From positions 1 to 56,714 of the forward strand of contig CAKSBP010000023.1 of NCBI GenBank assembly GCA_934438135.1: DNA of 56,714 nt, read 5' to 3'. The translations under genes were made by a program, and so were the position numbers. A model generated the notes under the pieces. The model was not told where the DNA came from, made no database searches, and worked only from the letters and a program-made list of their open reading frames with translations. This document shows, piece after piece, positions 37,801 through 44,831 of the stretch (position 1 is its first letter; each line of letters starts with the position of its first letter). This DNA is from an uncultured Clostridium sp. Lineage in GTDB: Bacteria > Bacillota > Clostridia > Lachnospirales > Lachnospiraceae.

Positions 37801-38465
37801 TAAAGCATCATAATATGCCCTGCAACTAACGAATAACTATGAGAAATCGGAAGCCAGTTCAATATAGAATCCTGTTTTCCAGCATTTAAACGTGCACACA
37901 TAACCTGAACCATAAAAACTGCATTTTCGTGCGAAATCTTTACCCCCTTCGGAGTTCCAGTAGAACCAGAGGAAAACTGAATATATGCAATATCCTGAGG
38001 TTTTGAAGGATATACTTCGGCATATTGGGTTACGTCAAGCACCTCTTCCACACAAATCGTCTGAGCTTTAATTTCAGAAGCTGCCTCTTTTACCAGCATC
38101 TGATATATTTCCTTTCCAGCAATCAGTTTTGGATGTTTCAGTGTGTGCATTACCTGAAACATCTGATTTTTCTGTTCTCTACTCGCCCCAGTATGAAGCG
38201 GAACTACAACAATTCCACCAAGAACACATGCCCAGAATACCAAAAGAAATTGTTCATTATCTTCTATCTGAAGAAGTACTTCATGTTCCCTGGTAATCCC
38301 CGACTGTTTGAGATTATAAAGAATTCCCTGTGCCTGTCGGTACAGCTCCTGATAGGGAATCTTTCTTTCGTTTCCATCTTCCTGTATTATAAATAATGAA
38401 CTATTTTCCTGACTGGCTGCTTCTAAAACGTCGCATAAATTCTTCCTATTTGACATTTCTTTCAT
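28818..38465 (-). CDS. NRPS: AL - ACP - C - A(Asp) - PCP - C - A(Glu) - PCP - E
   Basis: 3215 residues. An acyl-AMP ligase domain (about 1-555; FSSGSTGTPKGVKIS, PSYGLTES) and a carrier domain (FELGGDSLKA, Ser near 607) form a lipid-loading start. Module 1: C (HHIISDG near 787), A (code read as DLTKVGHIGK, the known Asp code), PCP (YGGHSLKAS near 1650). Module 2: C (HHTIFDG near 1833), A (DAKDLGVVDK, a known Glu code), PCP (MGGDSIKA near 2698), then an epimerization domain (HHLIVDGVSWRILLEDF near 2880; EGHGRE; VGWFTTRFP; SFNYLGQF). The predicted product passed on is acyl-L-Asp-D-Glu. The next NRPS follows after 27 bases. No frameshift is seen. No phosphopantetheinyl transferase or MbtH-like gene is in the window. 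Confidence 0.9.
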   Translation of the reverse strand: MKEMSNRKNLCDVLEAASQENSSLFIIQEDGNERKIPYQELYRQAQGILYNLKQSGITREHEVLLQIEDNEQFLLVFWACVLGGIVVVPLHTGASREQKNQMFQVMHTLKHPKLIAGKEIYQMLVKEAASEIKAQTICVEEVLDVTQYAEVYPSKPQDIAYIQFSSGSTGTPKGVKISHENAVFMVQVMCARLNAGKQDSILNWLPISHSYSLVAGHIMMLYVKGNQYLMPTDIFIKNPCLWMEKASEYQVTSLLSPNFGFQYFLSALENERDYGWDLSRIRIVSMGGEPIDNHICRKFYKVLQRYGNVNNPIYPSYGLTESTVAVSSPVLGEELKTFYLERDSVRYGCHIKHAVDKKQKNVMQIIEVGRPYNGCYVRICNAQGEVLSEEYVGSIQLKGKNITTGYYCNEKANQDAFTKDGWLRTGDVGFLSDGKLFITGREKDIIFVNGQNYYPNDMERLVREMDGFEKKEVAACGVWNQKKQKEEILIFILSKEPAEVFSEKAEMVKKHISNCTGLEVCQVLPIKKFPKTSSGKIQRFKLVEQYQNGIFDKMIEKMKQIGQLHFAAKKKKPKNILEEKITKLWSAVLKIDNFSVDQSFFELGGDSLKATFLVNRLKQEFRVDITLRDLFLYQTVENLALCISRMQMVEIEQIKPAGQREYYPLSSAQKRMYALYEMDKESVSYHITQVVTVEGEFSVYKARKAFLVLAERHESLRTSFALKEGMVVQQIQKEPAVDISYKEAEEEQIEQVIEQFVTPFDLEKVPLYRVCVVKTGQQKYYLILDIHHIISDGISISVLMKEFIEIYEGKMLPKKQQLDYKDYAVWQAEKQDREKLERQKEYWLQQFREKPPVLNLPTDFKRPAVQQFAGDTYHFRIGMAMTEKLKQLCQKTNTTLNMILFSAFSILLYRYAGQDDIVIGTVASGREYDEIKETVGMFVNSLAVRSRVKEKESYVQYLQRVKEKLLNISENSEYPLEELLEELHIKRDSSRNPLFDVMFVMENMDIPKGSLKKRKYRIYDYNAKGTKLDLTLRVQERDDGIIGFLQYSTALFSRQTIERFAEYYKKIISEIIKEPQKQIKDIEMLLDSEKEKVLKRFQGKQVPFYEVDSYSKLFFKRVQKTPERIAVVCGEKTLTYRELNQKADELAETLRKCGIQRNKFVGLLLERSVYIPIAILAVMKAGGAFMPIDTEYPEERIQYMLEESSACVCVTQENQKSKIHFNGNIIDLDEENSYGKCVETELENTSGKDAAYLIFTSGSTGKPKGVVIEHHSLVNYVSWFSKEVELTEQDKTVLLSSYAFDLSYTSLFSILLSGGELHIVSKDQYMDSEKLLHYLEEQQITYIKATPSLLNMLVNAYDFPRTDACKSLRLLVLGGEPIKTEVVKAYHEKYPQAQIYNHYGPTECTIGCIAGRINWEQFEEFQKSPTIGKPIDNVKVYILDKKKKPTAIGQPGEIYIAGAGLAREYLKREQLTRERFLKNPFQPEERIYKTGDIGKFLENGSIVFEERMDDQIKIRGYRIELGEIESRMADFPGIERCTAAAVSEGEEKAVCLYYAAKTEFPENELRMYLRTRLPVYMIPAYFVRLDEIPLTRNGKVDRQALPNPEPKQNRSDTYVKPETDTECRLEKLWNEVLGVSKSGIDDNFFEYGGHSLKASVLAAKIRQEFQVVVEMKEIFSKPTIRELAKCINAKNQEIFYEVEASPKQDDYPVSSTQKRLYALCEIEKDSVAYNMPCVYEIKGSLEKEKIESALKEIFRRHEIFRTVLVVSNGKLVQKVYEQAEVKIEYQESNESVEQILKEFVKPFDLGRLPLVRVKIVKAGIKKHYLFLDMHHTIFDGVSIGIFINELNHLYRGEKLEPLKIQYRDYAVWQRKWQNSENYKKQEQFWMQMFKEEVPALELPCDYERPKVQNFEGSSVKFELGRELTKKLKKQAGKDGMTLFMLLFGAFSILLSKYSGQEDIVAGTAEAGRHHADLQKLIGSFINTLAIRTRPSGEKTIREYYKEVKESCFQALECADYPLEELLEKREIHHEMGRNALFDTMFILENVEDTDILMDGLTFRSYELENKVSKFDLLLVGNEEHEILSFELKYAVKLFRRETVQRLKDSYLRILEEIVRNPEQKIKDISVLSESEYNKLTVQWNHTSVSYPKEETILSMFQKQVFKTPERTAVCAGEESLSYTELDKKSDRIAEILVERGVKKGSIVGILTERSVWMMVGIFGILKAGGAYLPISENYPQKRISFLVEDSLTRIIVTEKRLYSKIRGISECICMDEELIYQMNEENILQIEQDRKSLAYVIYTSGTTGQPKGVMLEQHSVVNLVHALNDKIYKKYHRSLNIALAAPYVFDASVKQIFAALLLGHTLHIIPEEARRDGELLVQFYKKHQIDVSDGTPVHLEILSELPGEILGQIPVTTFLIGGEVLRNQLVKRLYDKMQAFSNKMLPEIVNVYGPTECCVDATMYRIDAHNMEQEILIGKPLPNVRLYVLDAYQKLVPEGVVGELYIAGEGVARGYLRRLELTKEKFLEEPRHKGQRMYRTGDYVKWNKDGSIQYIDRMDYQVKVRGFRMELSEIEKQLEQILQVKKAVVLARCEDGSEKYLCAYVVLQEKMSGQELRNALSKELPEYMIPSYFIFLEQMPITENGKVDREKLPKPTPDLVTMELEMSAPENDIQIILSKAWCEVLGLSEVGIDSSFYAMGGDSIKAIQISAKLREQKWKLLVRDLLRYQTIREVSQYVTYAGSRNEQEMVSGAMKLLPIQRDFFARNYKNENYYNQSVAVYRKNGLDKNIIVQAMEALMEHHAALRMVFCRKEDKVSAEILPYKKMNGFQLSVFWLEAENWKAELKEKAGILKAGLDIERGPLIWLGLFHQKDGDYLVFIAHHLIVDGVSWRILLEDFKNVYNQIEQGERPLLPEKTDSYGQWAEMIYAYGESDGLKSQIPYWTEQILKKKELPKEKINSEKKYRKDCSAVSFSLEEEQTYQLLTKANEAYHTETSDLLLTAFVKAMKQWGMEDGVLVSLEGHGREAVSEESDVTRTVGWFTTRFPIWLSVADCENTGRQIKEIKEEIRHIPDKGIGYLILKYITLEGKPEQQVFLERPEISFNYLGQFEEGSQEELFSFADLDTGEDISGENEFLYTLSIIGRISCGQLVMNIIYHKKDYGKSSMEKLAGLYQQALKEVISCCVEKQEQEFTPGDFDDESLTLEELENITGMLGDIEL

Positions 38466-38469
38466 CTCG

Positions 38470-39540
38470 CTATTTCTCCTTTTCTTCTAACAACGGCAAG
38501 AGTTTCTCTGCCTCACAGACCAGTTCCACTTGTTCAATTTCAAACATCTGTCGAATCTCCTGCTTTCTTGCCTCGACCTCTTCCCTAGTCTTTTTTTCAT
38601 AAATTCCATACGTTACTTCCATACAGTCAGGAATTAATATTGCCACAGGTTTCTTCCCACAGTAAATTCGAAAAATATCCATACAGTCTCGTATCTTCTG
38701 ATTATCATCATATCCTGCAATTAATAAGATTTTATCTGGATGGTATGCTTTTAAAATAGAAATCTTGGATGCCATTTCCTCGATAAAATTATGGCTCGTG
38801 ATGCTTTGTTGATCTGCCATAATCAGGTACTTATTTCCATCTGCTTCTGCATGTTTTGCCAAGGATTCTATGTAATACACATAGAGAAGCGGATCTTTTA
38901 GCATTCCAAAACGAATCGGATCAGCGTCATACTGTCCGTAAAACATGCCAACCGGCTCCGTTACCAATGCGGCTGCTTTCTTCTCTTTTTTTCTCATAGC
39001 ACGCATCAGATACATCTGAGCCGTATATTTTCCTAAACATCCTCTGGTAGCATAAATTGAAATTCTCTCACTTTTCTTTTCTAATGCCAGCTGTTTTCCT
39101 TCTTCAATAAATGACTTCATTTGTTCACTGGACTTACTAAATGTAGTAAGCATAATCTGATTTTCCCTCAGCCACATCTGCAGATTTTCTTCTACCATAT
39201 CGTGAATACAGACAATCTCAATTCCCATATCTCTGGCTGTCTTTAACATTTCTCTGCATCTTCTATCTACATCATGTTCCCTGTATATTTTCATATACTT
39301 CTCCAGATAAGACGGTCCGCTTAAACTATTAACAATCAGTGTATCCAAACCTTCCAGTGCTTTGGCTGCATCATCTAAAATCGGAATTCCTGCTGGACTT
39401 CCACACACAATCGTCCCTGCATCTTCACCAATATTATAAATAAAGTCAATTACAGAACAAATCTGAAATTCTACCATATCCCTAAACTTCACCAGGCCTC
39501 TGGTAATCTTATCAAATGGATAAACTGCTACCTTTTTCAC
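38470..39540 (-). CDS. DUF1611-like P-loop protein, copy 2
   Basis: 356 residues from a GTG preceded by CAGGAGGAAAGAAAC; no ATG fits. It starts VKKVAVYPFDKITRGLVKFR, closely like copy 1 (KKAAVYPFNKISQGLIRFR). It shares the P-loop-like SIYATRGCLGKYTAQMYLMRA, TEPVGMFYGQYDADPIRFGM and LLIAGYDDNQKIRDCMDIFR. The gene ends 4 bases before the large NRPS start, so translation is probably coupled. Two paralogues in one operon argue for a hetero-oligomer or for two successive related steps. Function is inferred only from the family; see copy 1. Confidence 0.65.
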   Translation of the reverse strand: MKKVAVYPFDKITRGLVKFRDMVEFQICSVIDFIYNIGEDAGTIVCGSPAGIPILDDAAKALEGLDTLIVNSLSGPSYLEKYMKIYREHDVDRRCREMLKTARDMGIEIVCIHDMVEENLQMWLRENQIMLTTFSKSSEQMKSFIEEGKQLALEKKSERISIYATRGCLGKYTAQMYLMRAMRKKEKKAAALVTEPVGMFYGQYDADPIRFGMLKDPLLYVYYIESLAKHAEADGNKYLIMADQQSITSHNFIEEMASKISILKAYHPDKILLIAGYDDNQKIRDCMDIFRIYCGKKPVAILIPDCMEVTYGIYEKKTREEVEARKQEIRQMFEIEQVELVCEAEKLLPLLEEKEK

Positions 39541-39565
39541 GTTTCTTTCCTCCTGTTCCCTTTTC

Positions 39566-41338
39566 TTATTGATATAATAACAGTCCGCTGAATGGTGGGA
39601 TTTCAAATGTTATAGTTTCTTCTCCGCTGAAAACGTTCCCAGTCAAAACATCTGTAATAGAACCATCCACCTTCTTCCATGACATTTCTGCTTTTACTAC
39701 ACACGTTTCACTGCTATTATTGATTAAAATTCCTACGGCTTCCTTTTCTGTACTTCTGATATATCCAAATACTCCTTGTTTATCTTCTTCGATCCAGGTC
39801 TGGAATCCACCTTCTGTCAAAGCTTTGGAATCTTTTCGAAAATGAATCAAAGTCTGATAAAATGCAAGAAGTTCTCTATTCTGCTTCTCTTTCTCCCAAA
39901 TCATTGGCTTCCGACATCCCGGATCCATGGTTCCAAGCATTCCAACTTCATCTCCATAATACACAACTGGAATTCCAACATAAGTCATCTGAAACAATAC
40001 TGCAAGCTTCATCAACTTCAATGGACGTTCCTTGTCCTTTTTTTCCCATAGACTAATACAGTCTGTTAGAAAACGCTCTGTATCATGGCTGTCGAACAGA
40101 TTAAACATCATCTGTGCCACCTGATCACTGTATTCCATTCTGTTCTTTGTCAGCAGACTGTTAAATTCGCTGACCTTAAGACTATTCTCTGCAAAAAAGC
40201 TATGTACTGCTTCCCGGAATTTATAATTGGTAATTCCATCAAATTGGTCTCCACGAAGCCATGGCCCTGCATTGTGCCACATCTCGCCAATAATAATGGC
40301 ATCAGATTTTACCTCTTTTACCTTCTTACGGAAAATTCTCCAAAAATCGTGGTCAATTTCATTGGCAACGTCCATGCGCCACCCATCAATCCCAGCATTT
40401 TGCATCCAGAAAACCCCAACCCGGATAAAGTATTCCCTCACTGACTCCTGATCCATCCGCAGTTTTGGCATCATTCCTAAATATCCAAATGTATCATAGT
40501 TGGGTTTCGGTGACTGGACAACTGGAAAATTATATATTGTAAACCAGTCTTTGTAACGAGAAGTTTCTCCATTCTTCATCACATCTTCAAAAGCAAAGAA
40601 ATGTTCACTGCAATGATTGAATGTGGCATCTAAAATAATGCGTATTCCTTTTTTATGAGCCTGATTTACAAGCTCTTTTACAAGTTCTAAATCTCCAAAA
40701 TGGGGATCTACATGAAAATAATCGACGGCATCGTATTTATGACTGCTTGGTGAAGTAAAAATAGGTGTTAAATAAATGAGATTTATTCCCAATTCTTCTA
40801 AATAATCCAGTTTCTGAAGAATGCCCTTTAAATCACCTCCAAAAAACGAATCACCGCTAGGTTCTGTATCCCATGGCTGCGTACATTCAGGATCGATACT
40901 AGTATCACCATTACAGAATCGATCAGGAAGAATTTGATAAACAACTGCCTTCTTAGTCCATTCAGGATTTTTTACAATTTCACTCTCACAAATAAACGGA
41001 AATTGAAAAACTCCAGCTTTTCCATATTCCTCAGAAAAACCATTTTCACCAAACCATGCTTCTTCTCCATCCTGCCCTTTCAGGAAAAATTTATATTTTA
41101 CTCTCTTCGTTTCTGCCAGAATAATTCCTTCAAAATAATCAAAATTTTCATCCCATGAACTTCGCAGTAACTGGGTCTGTTCTTCTCCTGTATTATCTAC
41201 ATCATATCGATCTGCATGAAACACAGAGCATTCCTGCACATCATTCCGTGCCGCCCTTAAACGAACCTTTAACTGCTTTTTTCCAACAGGAAATGCATAT
41301 GGAATATCACAAACATGGTAAACTGCCTCTTTTCGCAT
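39566..41338 (-). CDS. neopullulanase/alpha-glycosidase-type GH13 enzyme
   Basis: 590 residues, start after AAGGAGGGATTCG. An N-terminal CBM34-like beta domain (about 1-120) precedes the GH13 barrel (VVYQILPDRFCNGD, GGDLKGILQKLDYLEELGIN). The catalytic set is Asp near 322 (GWRMDVANEID), Glu near 351 (IIGEMWH) and Asp near 416 (LFDSHDTERF). Architecture is that of cytosolic neopullulanase/cyclomaltodextrinase enzymes that open short alpha-glucans. There is no signal peptide. The next gene starts 25 bases later, so it may be cotranscribed with the NRPS genes; whether it belongs to the pathway is unclear. Confidence 0.9.
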   Translation of the reverse strand: MRKEAVYHVCDIPYAFPVGKKQLKVRLRAARNDVQECSVFHADRYDVDNTGEEQTQLLRSSWDENFDYFEGIILAETKRVKYKFFLKGQDGEEAWFGENGFSEEYGKAGVFQFPFICESEIVKNPEWTKKAVVYQILPDRFCNGDTSIDPECTQPWDTEPSGDSFFGGDLKGILQKLDYLEELGINLIYLTPIFTSPSSHKYDAVDYFHVDPHFGDLELVKELVNQAHKKGIRIILDATFNHCSEHFFAFEDVMKNGETSRYKDWFTIYNFPVVQSPKPNYDTFGYLGMMPKLRMDQESVREYFIRVGVFWMQNAGIDGWRMDVANEIDHDFWRIFRKKVKEVKSDAIIIGEMWHNAGPWLRGDQFDGITNYKFREAVHSFFAENSLKVSEFNSLLTKNRMEYSDQVAQMMFNLFDSHDTERFLTDCISLWEKKDKERPLKLMKLAVLFQMTYVGIPVVYYGDEVGMLGTMDPGCRKPMIWEKEKQNRELLAFYQTLIHFRKDSKALTEGGFQTWIEEDKQGVFGYIRSTEKEAVGILINNSSETCVVKAEMSWKKVDGSITDVLTGNVFSGEETITFEIPPFSGLLLYQ

Positions 41339-41511
41339 CGAATCCCTCCTTGTAAATATACAAATGCTATTGCGAATATATTGTCATATCTGTATATAAA
41401 AATGTTTTTAAAGTGTCTAATGCAAGTAGTTTTATATATATGTTTACATTATATTTCATATAATATAATTTTTCAATGATTCCGTATGGAATTTTATACT
41501 AAAAAAATAAA

Positions 41512-41538
41512 GGTATCAACTTTAATATGATTGATACC
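41512..41538. repeat. 8-bp inverted repeat upstream of GH13 gene
   Basis: GGTATCAA and TTGATACC around an 11-base spacer, with an A7 run on the left. Read on the minus strand it looks like a terminator, but no minus-strand gene ends here, so it may be a regulatory site. The remaining AT-rich sequence 41339-41511 probably holds the promoter of the GH13-NRPS operon, which I cannot place. Confidence 0.35.
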
Positions 41539-41586
41539 AGTTCCATTTTCTATTTTCTCTGCATAGAATAACCCTGAGGTGATCCT

Positions 41587-42069
41587 ATGAAACCACTCTT
41601 TCCTTATGACCGCGAGGCCGCCATTTCCTATGCCAGGAAATGGGCATTACGACGAAACCCAGACTATTATAACTTCGCAAACCTTGGTGGAGACTGTACC
41701 AATTTTATATCCCAATGTCTGTATGCAGGAGCAAAACGCATGAACAATACCCCTACTTACGGCTGGTACTATAAAAATCTCTCCAATCGAACTCCATCTT
41801 GGACTGGTGCCAGATTTTTGTATGACTTTCTAAAGAACAATAAAAATGCCGGACCACAGGCAGTGATTACTACCCATGACGGCATTATTGCTGGTGACAT
41901 TATTCAACTTCAAAATAATACTGGAATCATTTATCACAGCCTTTTTGTCCTCAAGGCAGGAGAAAAGATTCTGCTTGCTGCCCATGACCTGGACTCTTAC
42001 AATCGTTCCTTGGATACTTATCAGTATGCAGATATCGTTTTCTGGCATATTATTGGGGTTGGACAATAG
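41587..42069 (+). CDS. Amidase_6-domain protein, no signal peptide
   Basis: 160 residues, start after GAGGTGATCCT. YDREAAISYARKWALRRNPD followed by GGDCTNFISQCLYAGA gives the Amidase_6 nucleophile region, and IIYHSLFVLKAGE the conserved histidine. Compared with the secreted copy at 1529 it lacks both the signal peptide and the N-terminal region, so it is probably cytosolic. Clostridia often carry such stand-alone versions; the substrate is unknown. Confidence 0.8.
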   Translation: MKPLFPYDREAAISYARKWALRRNPDYYNFANLGGDCTNFISQCLYAGAKRMNNTPTYGWYYKNLSNRTPSWTGARFLYDFLKNNKNAGPQAVITTHDGIIAGDIIQLQNNTGIIYHSLFVLKAGEKILLAAHDLDSYNRSLDTYQYADIVFWHIIGVGQ

Positions 42070-42160
42070 CAATCATGAACATCCATAAAATTCCACTACT
42101 GAGTCACTCCATTCCATACGATACATACTATAAATATCATATGTAAAGGAAGAAATCTTA

Positions 42161-42943
42161 ATGAATGCACTACTTGAAAAGTTAATTGAAACCGCACCTT
42201 TGTATAGACAATTTTTGCAAACTGATTCTGCAATCGCTATCTCTGATACAGAAAAATATTTAGCATTGTTTGAGACAGATATATTAAAATTTCCATTTGA
42301 AATCGGAACAAATATCCGTTCATCTGGATATGAGGATGTCTTAAACGAAATAGCTGCCACCGGTAAATCTGTAATAAATTTTGTACCGAAAGAAGCCACA
42401 GGAACTGTTCCTATTAAATCCATCATATCTCCTATTTTTGATAATAAATCTGTTGTGGGATATTTTTCTATATCGATTAACATAGAAAAAGAAAATCAAG
42501 TTGATGAAACATTTCTAAGCTTAATTGAATCCATACGGTCTATCACAAAAGCAACATCTGAATTAAATGAGCGAATGGATTCCATTGAACAGGAGTTCAA
42601 AATTGTAAACGAAAATATCGCAGCCGGAAATCAGGCAATTCAATCCATTCATGGCATCTCAAGACAAACAAATCTGCTCAGCCTAAATGCTGCAATTGAA
42701 GCAGCAAGAGTGGGTGCCGCAGGTGCTGGTTTCGCCATTGTAGCATCCGAGATGAGAAAATTATCTACACAAAGTAAAGATATCTCTGATAATGTAGAAG
42801 ATTCTTTTAAAGCAATTGGATTATCTGTCAACCAGTCCATGAATCGAATCAAAGAAGCAAAAGAAATATCTAACAGTCAATGCCAATCTACTTCTGAAAT
42901 CTCAGATTATATCAATTATCTCTTAAAAAGCTTCCATGAATAA
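42161..42943 (+). CDS. small cytosolic chemoreceptor-like protein
   Basis: 260 residues, start after AAAGGAAGAAATCTTA. There is no membrane segment. The N-terminal 110 residues look like a PAS- or Cache-like sensor (AISDTEKYLALFETDILKF, VVGYFSISINIE). The C-terminal half is a short receptor signalling hairpin with tip SRQTNLLSLNAAIEAARVGA and AGAGFAIVASEMRKLS. It probably joins receptor arrays in the cytosol and reports an internal signal. Confidence 0.8.
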   Translation: MNALLEKLIETAPLYRQFLQTDSAIAISDTEKYLALFETDILKFPFEIGTNIRSSGYEDVLNEIAATGKSVINFVPKEATGTVPIKSIISPIFDNKSVVGYFSISINIEKENQVDETFLSLIESIRSITKATSELNERMDSIEQEFKIVNENIAAGNQAIQSIHGISRQTNLLSLNAAIEAARVGAAGAGFAIVASEMRKLSTQSKDISDNVEDSFKAIGLSVNQSMNRIKEAKEISNSQCQSTSEISDYINYLLKSFHE

Positions 42944-42960
42944 TCCCTAATATTGAGAAA

Positions 42961-42995
42961 ACACCCTGTATCCGTTTTGCAGGGTGCTTTACTAT
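42961..42995. terminator. terminator between chemoreceptor and MATE genes
   Basis: CACCCTG and CAGGGTG stem with an 11-base loop, followed by CTTTACTATTTTA on the plus strand and by TTTTCTC on the minus strand. Confidence 0.6.
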
Positions 42996-42999
42996 TTTA

Positions 43000-44331
43000 T
43001 TAACCATAATTATATTTTCTCCGAAGTGTAAAAAAGAAATAGGTAGTAACCAATAGGGAAATCAATTCCGCTGCCACAATCGACAGCCAAATTCCTTGAA
43101 TCCCCAGAAATATAGGTAATATCATAACTGCACTTATCTGAAACAGCAGGGTTCGCAGGAAAGAAATTATTGCCGACACCAAACCATCATTCAGTGCCGT
43201 AAAAAATCCTGAACCGAATATATTAAAACCAGAAAATAAAAAGGAAATAGAATACAACATAAATCCTAGTCGTGTCATTTTAAGTAAATGTGTATCATAT
43301 CCTACAAAAATATTGGCAAGTGGCAGTGCCAGTATTTCTGCTAATGCAGTCATAATAACCGCACATACCAAAATAATCACAAGGCTTTTACGAAACAGAC
43401 TTTTAAGTTCTAATGAATTGCCTGAACCATAATGATATCCTATAATAGGTGCAGTTCCGATAGAATATCCTATAAATACGCCAACAAAGATAAAATCGAC
43501 ATACATAATAACTCCATATGCCGCAACACCATTTTCTCCTGCAAACTTCATAAGCTGGAAATTGTACAAAATATTAACAAGGGACAACGATATATTTGTC
43601 ATTAATTCAGATGATCCATTTGTGCATGTTTTCAAAAATGCTTTTCCATCCCAGTTTGTTTTTGTCAGCTTCAGGGAACATGTATTTGATAACATAAAAT
43701 ATATCAGCGGCACAATACCTCCCACAAGCTGGCTGATAGCAGTTGCTGCGGCTGCACCAATTAATCCCCAGCGAAATCCTGCCACAAAAAGTGCATCCAG
43801 AACCATATTTGTCAACCCCGCAATAACGGTAACCACAAGACCAAGCTGGGGTCTTTCTGCTGTAACTAAAAAACTTTGGAATACATTTTGTAAAATAAAC
43901 GCTGTAAGCACCAGAAGCAGGACACGCCCATAACGGACACAATCACCAATCATGGTTCCCTCTGCTCCTAAGATTACAGCAATAGGCCGGATGAAAATAA
44001 TTCCGACTACGGAAAAAATAACACCAAGCACTATGGACACATAAACCAGCATGGAAAACAAACTGTTTGCTTTCTCTCTGTCACCTTCCCCCATTGTCTT
44101 AGAAACAAGTGCACTTCCACCTGTTCCTATCATAAAGCCAGCTGCACCAAACAGCATCAAAAAGGGCATAATCAAATTTACTGCTGCAAATGACGTTTTA
44201 CCAACAAAGTTGGATACAAAAATACCATCCACAACTCCATAAATAGAGGTAAAAATCATCATCACTACCGATGGAATTGTGAATTTTAATAACTTTTTAT
44301 ACGTAAAATGTTCTGATAAAGATATCTGCAT
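43000..44331 (-). CDS. MATE-family multidrug efflux transporter
   Basis: 443 residues with about twelve membrane segments. The start SEHFTYKKLLKFTIPSVVMM and IYGVVDGIFVSNFVGKTSFA are typical of MATE pumps of Clostridia (NorM/DinF-type). FQSFLVTAERPQLGLVVTVI is the conserved central stretch that has been lost from the neighbouring MATE gene at 46056. The gene may form an operon with the two genes upstream of it. Confidence 0.9.
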   Translation of the reverse strand: MQISLSEHFTYKKLLKFTIPSVVMMIFTSIYGVVDGIFVSNFVGKTSFAAVNLIMPFLMLFGAAGFMIGTGGSALVSKTMGEGDREKANSLFSMLVYVSIVLGVIFSVVGIIFIRPIAVILGAEGTMIGDCVRYGRVLLLVLTAFILQNVFQSFLVTAERPQLGLVVTVIAGLTNMVLDALFVAGFRWGLIGAAAATAISQLVGGIVPLIYFMLSNTCSLKLTKTNWDGKAFLKTCTNGSSELMTNISLSLVNILYNFQLMKFAGENGVAAYGVIMYVDFIFVGVFIGYSIGTAPIIGYHYGSGNSLELKSLFRKSLVIILVCAVIMTALAEILALPLANIFVGYDTHLLKMTRLGFMLYSISFLFSGFNIFGSGFFTALNDGLVSAIISFLRTLLFQISAVMILPIFLGIQGIWLSIVAAELISLLVTTYFFFTLRRKYNYG

Positions 44332-44402
44332 ATTTTATATTCTCCTATGTATCTGCTTAATTATACTTATCCTTTCCATCCAAAATCTTTCATAGTTCAT
44401 TT

Positions 44403-44798
44403 TTAAATTTTTTTACATCCTCTCCGCTTCCAGCAAAAGGCAGCACTTCCTACAGCCATTCCCAAAAAAGACGGTGCCATAGCATACAAAAGAGCAATCC
44501 CGTCTTCTTCTGTCAGCTGGCTGATACTGCTCCTGAAAATTAGAATCGGTATAACCCAGCCGATAATACCAAATAAAATCGGCAACAGCCATTTTTCCCA
44601 TGCCTTTTTCCTACTTTCCAGAAGGGAACAGATAAAGCCGGCTGCCGGAAGAATCAGATAAAGCGTAAGAATACAGAATCCCATTTCATCCCCACAGCTT
44701 AAGAAAAAACGCCCCCAAAAAAGAATCAACAGAGAAATTCCCATATATATCATAACAGGAATATCCACTGCTCGTTTCCTTTCTACCTCATCTTTCAT
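44403..44798 (-). CDS. four-helix membrane protein, unknown function
   Basis: 131 residues from the ATG six bases after GGAGGG; an in-frame TTG two codons earlier overlaps that site. Four hydrophobic segments are visible (IPVMIYMGISLLILFWGRFF; MGFCILTLYLILPAAGFICS; LLPILFGIIGWVIPILIF; LLYAMAPSFLGMAVGSAAF). No family is recognised. It lies between the FliB-like and MATE genes on the same strand with short gaps. Confidence 0.65.
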   Translation of the reverse strand: MKDEVERKRAVDIPVMIYMGISLLILFWGRFFLSCGDEMGFCILTLYLILPAAGFICSLLESRKKAWEKWLLPILFGIIGWVIPILIFRSSISQLTEEDGIALLYAMAPSFLGMAVGSAAFCWKRRGCKKI

Positions 44799-44831
44799 AT
44801 ACAACCCTCCTTATTAAAATTTAAAATATAA

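Noticed and set aside
24455..38396. Many plus-strand open frames of 60-145 codons opposite the NRPS genes
   Set aside because: They are antisense to clear NRPS domains, lack ribosome sites and have His/Leu/Phe-rich composition typical of reverse-complement shadows.
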